The notes under the pieces: model-generated
Seen by the model: only the letters and a program-made list of their open reading frames with translations
Databases searched by the model: none
Told to the model about the DNA's origin: nothing
Assembly (NCBI GenBank): GCA_008360955.1
Contig: LUCM01004312.1
Coordinates: forward strand, 90,482-154,481
Direction of reading: 5' to 3'
DNA from: Fasciolopsis buskii
Lineage: Eukaryota; Platyhelminthes; Trematoda; Plagiorchiida; Fasciolidae
Length of the DNA: 64,000 nucleotides
Shown here: positions 59,638-64,000 of the stretch, in pieces
Layout: every line of letters begins with the position of its first letter
How positions within the stretch are numbered: position 1 is the stretch's first letter
Made by a program: the position numbers and the translations under genes

Positions 59638-62600
59638 CTTGCAAAGCCACAGGGGAGTTATGAGCGGCTGGAGAAACACAAAACAGTAAATATTGCTCTT
59701 TCCCCAGGCAGTCGCGAAGCCCTCCGTTTTGAAATGACAGTTGTCGAATATTGTTCACACAGATGCAAATGTGAGACGTGCACATCAGTTTATTTTATAT
59801 CAACAACAGCCTACAAGTGATTCGCAGAACCAACTCTGGTGTGCATTCCTGAGTTGATGAACGACGGTTCAAATCGACTGACAGACCACGAGGGAGAGAA
59901 CGGACATTCGAATAAATTAGACGTGTTAGGATTTAAACCGGATTGTGCAGAGAAATCATAAATGGAAGATAAATCGTCGGGAACACTCTGAAAGTATTCA
60001 TTGGTAGAAATAGCCGGAAAGAGGTTAGCATCATAGACATAGTTAAACAAATGACAAGAGAAGTGGTTGGTAACCCAAGAATATAGTTGTGGATGACAAA
60101 GGTGGGGTAAGAGTGGCACCGTGATGTTTTATCTTCAAGACATGAGCACTGTGTTCTGATGGCAGAGTAATCAGGTAACCATTCTTATAACAGCCCATGA
60201 TAGCCGAATGATTCCAGTTTGCGAGGTAGGAGGGACCGTGAGGCAGAATCAAATACAGATGAATGATCTTACAAAGGCGCGAACGTACAGCTTTCTTCGA
60301 TGCGCCTAAGGATTTATGAATGTGATGAATAAGGTAGGCAGCAACGTCCAACGTGAACGCGTGAGATTTACAACTAAACAGAAAGCGACGACCTGGAGTA
60401 TTCATAGAAGAACGTAGGTGCTTAAGTACAGCGTACTCTGTCCGCTTGCAATAGGAAGACGTTAAAGCGAACTGGCGAAAGGGTTTACGTAAAGTAGTAT
60501 AATTGCCATACTTTGGGATGGCATCAAAAGTGACGAATCTCCGACAGTCAGGAATAGAAAACAAGTTCAACGTTGTGTTAGCTAGAAAAGTAAAGGCATC
60601 AGTCAGTGATACTACCTTGTGCAGCACAACAGAAAGGGATAGGCTGTCAAGAACTACCCCAATGGCAATTTCAGTGGTGCATACAAACTTAAAGACCTCT
60701 TCTCTGAAAAAAGAACAACTGAATTATCATCATCCTGCAATAGTGTTATTGGTGCACAATTAGGAGGATGAATGAAGGTGCAACTAATACTGTTGGCTTG
60801 CCCAGCAGATTCTACAGGTCTGTTTTCTTTCACACAAAAATTAAATGTCTTGCCTAAAAGATCATTTTTTATTGCTGCCACCGGGCATTTGGTTAACAAA
60901 CCTCGTGCAAATGCGAAACGATTTGTTCTTTTCTAGAGTGGAGACGTACCGGATTTGCAAATGGTCGGAAAGTGTCCCTGTCATCTTCTTAGGGAGTTCA
61001 GTAACTGGGAACGGGTTTGGTCATTTGAAGTGAATAAGGTTTCGACTGGATGACAAATAACAAAGGTGGCATTCGTCGTCTCTGTGAAAAGTCTGACATT
61101 GACTTCTGCCAAAGGTCCAAAAGACAAATGTGTGGACACACGTGAAAAAGACTTCCACAAAAAAATGATTTTTTCATGAGAAATTTTCTGGCACGCTTAA
61201 AGTATAAATACGATGGAAGGGACATTCCTCGTAGGTTCTAGCACCTACTTAGCATGCTGGAGAGGGAAACCAGTAACCGTGATTCTGAAACTTGCATTAG
61301 GTTAGAATAACACAGGTTTTTGAAAAATATGAGCTGTCAACGAACCGGGAAAAGAAAATTTTACGATCTACCAACAATAATGCTATCTTCAAGGAATGCG
61401 TAAATTAAAAGACGATGAAACTTTTTCTCGAAAAGCACACGGCAATTTTTTACATAGTCGGTTTTTGTTATCTTCGCGTTTGTTTAACTTTACAGGCTCT
61501 TCCGTCTTGCCCTAGTCTTTCCTCTTAGTTTCTCACCCCGTTCGCGTAGCTCCCAACTCGTGTACTACAGGTGTCCACGTTGGAAATCAATTTTTACCGT
61601 AGTCGCATCACCTTATCATGATGCGGTCCCTTTTCATCAAAAATAAGTTGAATTTTAATTCGGTTAAACCGAACGACTGATTTGCTTGTTGTGTTATAAC
61701 ACAGCCAGGGCTTGTCATTGAGATACTAACTTGCTCCCACATGCAATCATCCTATCTGAATCAAGTACACGGGATATACTTCATACCATACAGAAATAAG
61801 TAAAAGCTAAACACTAGTCGAAAACGGACGGATATTTCGGATGAAATTACATATCGTGGAAATTTAGCCTTGCTTTGAAGCATGTTACTGAGTACTGGTC
61901 GTAAGAAGAGCAGTTCATTTTTGCGATCCCACTGAAGGTTGATTTCGCACGCCGATGATCAAATTTTCTGCTTCCCGAATCCATTCAGAGTTTGAATAGC
62001 GAACGAAGTGTTTTGAGCAAACCAATTTTTACGCAGTGAAGCTTGAGAAATAAATTTCGACTGGGTTAACACGTCTGAAGTTATGGCGGTCATTCTCAAC
62101 TGGATCGAGAGAAGTACTGCACGACGGTGAATAGGTTATCGTGTGCGAATTTACACGGCTGAACATCAGATCTATTATTGTCAGTGGAGCCTTATCAAAG
62201 ATGAGAAAGACGTAATTGGATCCAGTGGACTCGCAACTCGCCAGGACTATCACACATGTCCAGATATCGACACGTCTGAAGCAGATTTAACAAGGATTAG
62301 TTACAGCTCTAGACCGTCATAGCGTAAATCCAACAAACAAACGGAAAGAGAACAGTCACCGGATGGCAGAGACAACCGTGTATTATTTGTCTTTTGATTC
62401 AGGAATATCATTTGTAACACAAGTGATGGGAGCATTCAAAGTTCTGTTCTTGTCAAATTCAGACAGGCTTCTTCTAACGGATATTCGTGATTCACCGAAC
62501 TGCGTTCTTCGAAGCCCTTTTTGTACACCGGGTTTACGTCCTAGTTCGCGCGCGGTGGGTATGCACTACTAACGATTCCCAACAAGGATGAAACGGTTGT

Positions 62601-63426
62601 ACAGTACTTCCATGGTTTCTTAATGGTGAGCTGATCGATGACATGACGCGGTGAACTATTTCATAGAAATGAAAGTGAAGGACAATAAAGATAGATTAGG
62701 ATGCGGTTAGGATGCGGGTCTAAAGGCCTTACAGTAGTTTCGTTCTTTCTACAACGCAATTAAAATTTGGCAGTTTATGATTCATGTTACTTAATCATTC
62801 TGCCAGAAATTCATTAGATATGAAATAACTTGTTTAAGAAGCACAGCAAAATATTATTACGCAGAAATTGCGATGCAACCTGTTGCTTTCGAGTTTGCAA
62901 AACGATCCAAATGTACCATTACACAAACTTTGATCTTTTGCAGATTCCGGCGCACCATATACACACACATACGCAAACGGTAGCGCAGTAAGACGGACTG
63001 AGAAGTTTGTAACCAGTTGATACATTTAACCTTTCTAGTTTGGACTGAACTAATGCTGTTCCAAAACGATTGATTGTACATCCAATTCATTGTGTATCGC
63101 GAGGGTTGCCCACTGATTAGATCCCGATGGGGTAATGACGGCGAACCTTATCCGCACAGGATTATATTTGACCTTAATTATACTAGAGATTTTCGTTCAC
63201 GAAATTACAAAGCTCTTTGATATGTTCATCTACAAATTTCCTTCGCACACCGCTTCATTTCGAATCAGTTTCTCCATGAGTTACACCTGTAGTTGTGCAA
63301 GTCACTGCGTTGATTCCCAAGTATTTGTAGAGAAGCTTTGAGTCTCTTTCATTTCGGAGGCATTGGAAAATTATTGTGCTGCCTTCGTGGCCGGCGCACG
63401 GCAAATACTTTTCTGATCGTTCAGAT
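59307..63426 (-). CDS. unrecognised multi-exon gene, 5' end not in window
   Basis: Exons in reading order: 63426-63287, 63229-63184, 63112-63031, 62997-62861, 62275-62033, 61931-61889 (or to 61851), 61187 to about 61100, 61004-60950, 60703 to about 60120, about 60119-59815, and 59637-59307 with the stop. Eight of the junctions are GT/AG with matching phase, for example ATC CG|GTACGT to TTTTTTCAG|A GAA. Motifs include YLPCAGHEGSTIIFQCLRNE, FLIFDKAPLTIIDLMFSRVN, KKMTGTLSDHLQIREEVFKF, GRRFLFSCKSHAFTLDVAAY and LIKVVHGQHLSACENYIHKI. There is no clear transmembrane helix or signal peptide. Several introns are 33-71 bases, as in the 5' parts of fluke genes. Unsettled: the links at 61889/61187 and 61100/61004, and a frame change near 60120-60043 that may be a further intron or a mutation. 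I cannot name the family or function. Confidence 0.62.
60043..60703 (-). CDS. longest exon of the 59.3-63.4 kb gene
   Basis: Begins after TTTTTTCAG at 60704 in phase with 60950 and stays open for 220 codons to a TAA at 60045-60043. The composition is protein-like throughout (DAFTFLANTTLNLFSIPDCR, SLGASKKAVRSRLCKIIHLY, HSAIMGCYKNGYLITLPSEH). The frame of the next exon overlaps from 60125, so the true 3' end of this exon lies between about 60160 and 60043. Confidence 0.6.
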
Positions 63427-63694
63427 CTACACACATAATCGATGATGAGCAACAACAAGGAAGATCACTTCGGATCTTGTACACGAATGAAATTGTATTC
63501 AACATTCAAGATGGTGATGAACATATTTTCCCGGTCACTTACTCACTGAATAACAGCTTTCAGTGCATTAAATCAACCAGATGGAACAGTGTACTCTTCC
63601 AACTTTTGGAATCCGGTTTTCTTCCGACCGACTGCATTGATGATGCTTTCACTACTAAGTGAACAAGTGGTGAAGAAAACGCCAGGAACTCTTT

Positions 63695-63860
63695 GTAATT
63701 GTCTCTTTACTTCCTTCATCAATGAAACAGCTTTTCGGCAGCCAACAAAGCGGTATCATGTGAGGAAGTTAATCGGCAGTGGAAGGATTTGAACTCGTGA
63801 CTTTCAGCTTCAAACGTCAAGGTCTTATTCGACTGACCAACGCACCTAGCCATACCGCCA
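63695..63860 (-). repeat. SINE family 1, copy
   Basis: Minus strand: TGGCGGTATGGCTAGGTG, B-box-like CACGAGTTCAAATCCTTCC, then GATTAACTTCCTCACATG and the tail TTTCATTGATGAAGGAAGTA. Confidence 0.55.
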
Positions 63861-64000
63861 TTCACAAGGTAAGGAATTACACCACTAATGGTTGAAGTGA
63901 CCTGTACAAATCTGTTGATTAAAACGGTCAGATCAATTAGATTTTTCTTTTTGACTTTTGGGATTCAGGTAACTCAATCATATCATCCAAAGTACAGCTC

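Noticed and set aside
63477..63662. Plus-strand frame that reads protein-like (NIQDGDEHIFPVTYSLNNSF)
   Set aside because: There are no splice sites or partners, and the minus-strand gene begins close by. Kept out of the gene list, but it could be an exon of an unseen plus-strand gene.
1..64000. CRISPR array, bacterial operon or phage island
   Set aside because: There are no regularly spaced direct repeats, Shine-Dalgarno-led gene runs or phage genes. The intron-bearing genes and retroelements show this is animal nuclear DNA.

Overview
This window looks like nuclear DNA from a flatworm, most likely a digenean trematode (fluke). There are no operons or bacterial genes. Coding sequence is sparse and split into short exons, several apparent introns are only 33-71 bases long, and the space between is full of decayed RTE-type, Penelope-like and Ty3/gypsy retroelements plus tRNA-derived SINEs. 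The RTE and Penelope fragments resemble the kinds described from fluke genomes. The species cannot be fixed from the sequence alone.

Three loci can be supported as genes by exon open frames, GT/AG junctions and matching codon phase. (1) Plus strand 1224-7500: the 3' end of a MAP1/futsch-type microtubule-associated protein. It has a linker exon, a 39-base cassette-like exon and two exons encoding the conserved C-terminal light chain. (2) Minus strand 10169-10636, possibly to 10876: the 3' end of an unrecognised gene with one 42-base intron. (3) Minus strand 59307-63426: a gene of at least ten exons with no family I recognise, open at its 5' end towards the right edge.

Everything between is mostly repeat-derived. 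An RTE non-LTR element fills the left edge (1 to about 1090, minus). A C-terminal RTE fragment lies at 28420-29260 (minus). A nearly full-length but broken RTE copy at 46270-49420 (minus) has a tRNA-Ser-like segment and about 0.7 kb of foreign sequence inside it. Penelope-like pieces lie at 25190-26290 (minus, reverse transcriptase) and 53900-54170 (plus, GIY-YIG end). A Ty3/gypsy integrase relic is at 38990-39210. Two SINE families (eight and five copies or fragments) and a third repeat of about 330 bases (four copies) are scattered throughout. A foldback palindrome of about 200 bases sits at 9611-9813. AT dinucleotide arrays are common.

The genes do not visibly work together. The least explained content is the right-hand minus-strand gene, the small minus-strand gene near 10.2 kb, and a few exon-like open frames (22.3 kb, 24 kb, 41.3 kb). 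All identities rest on reading the translations by eye; no search was run.
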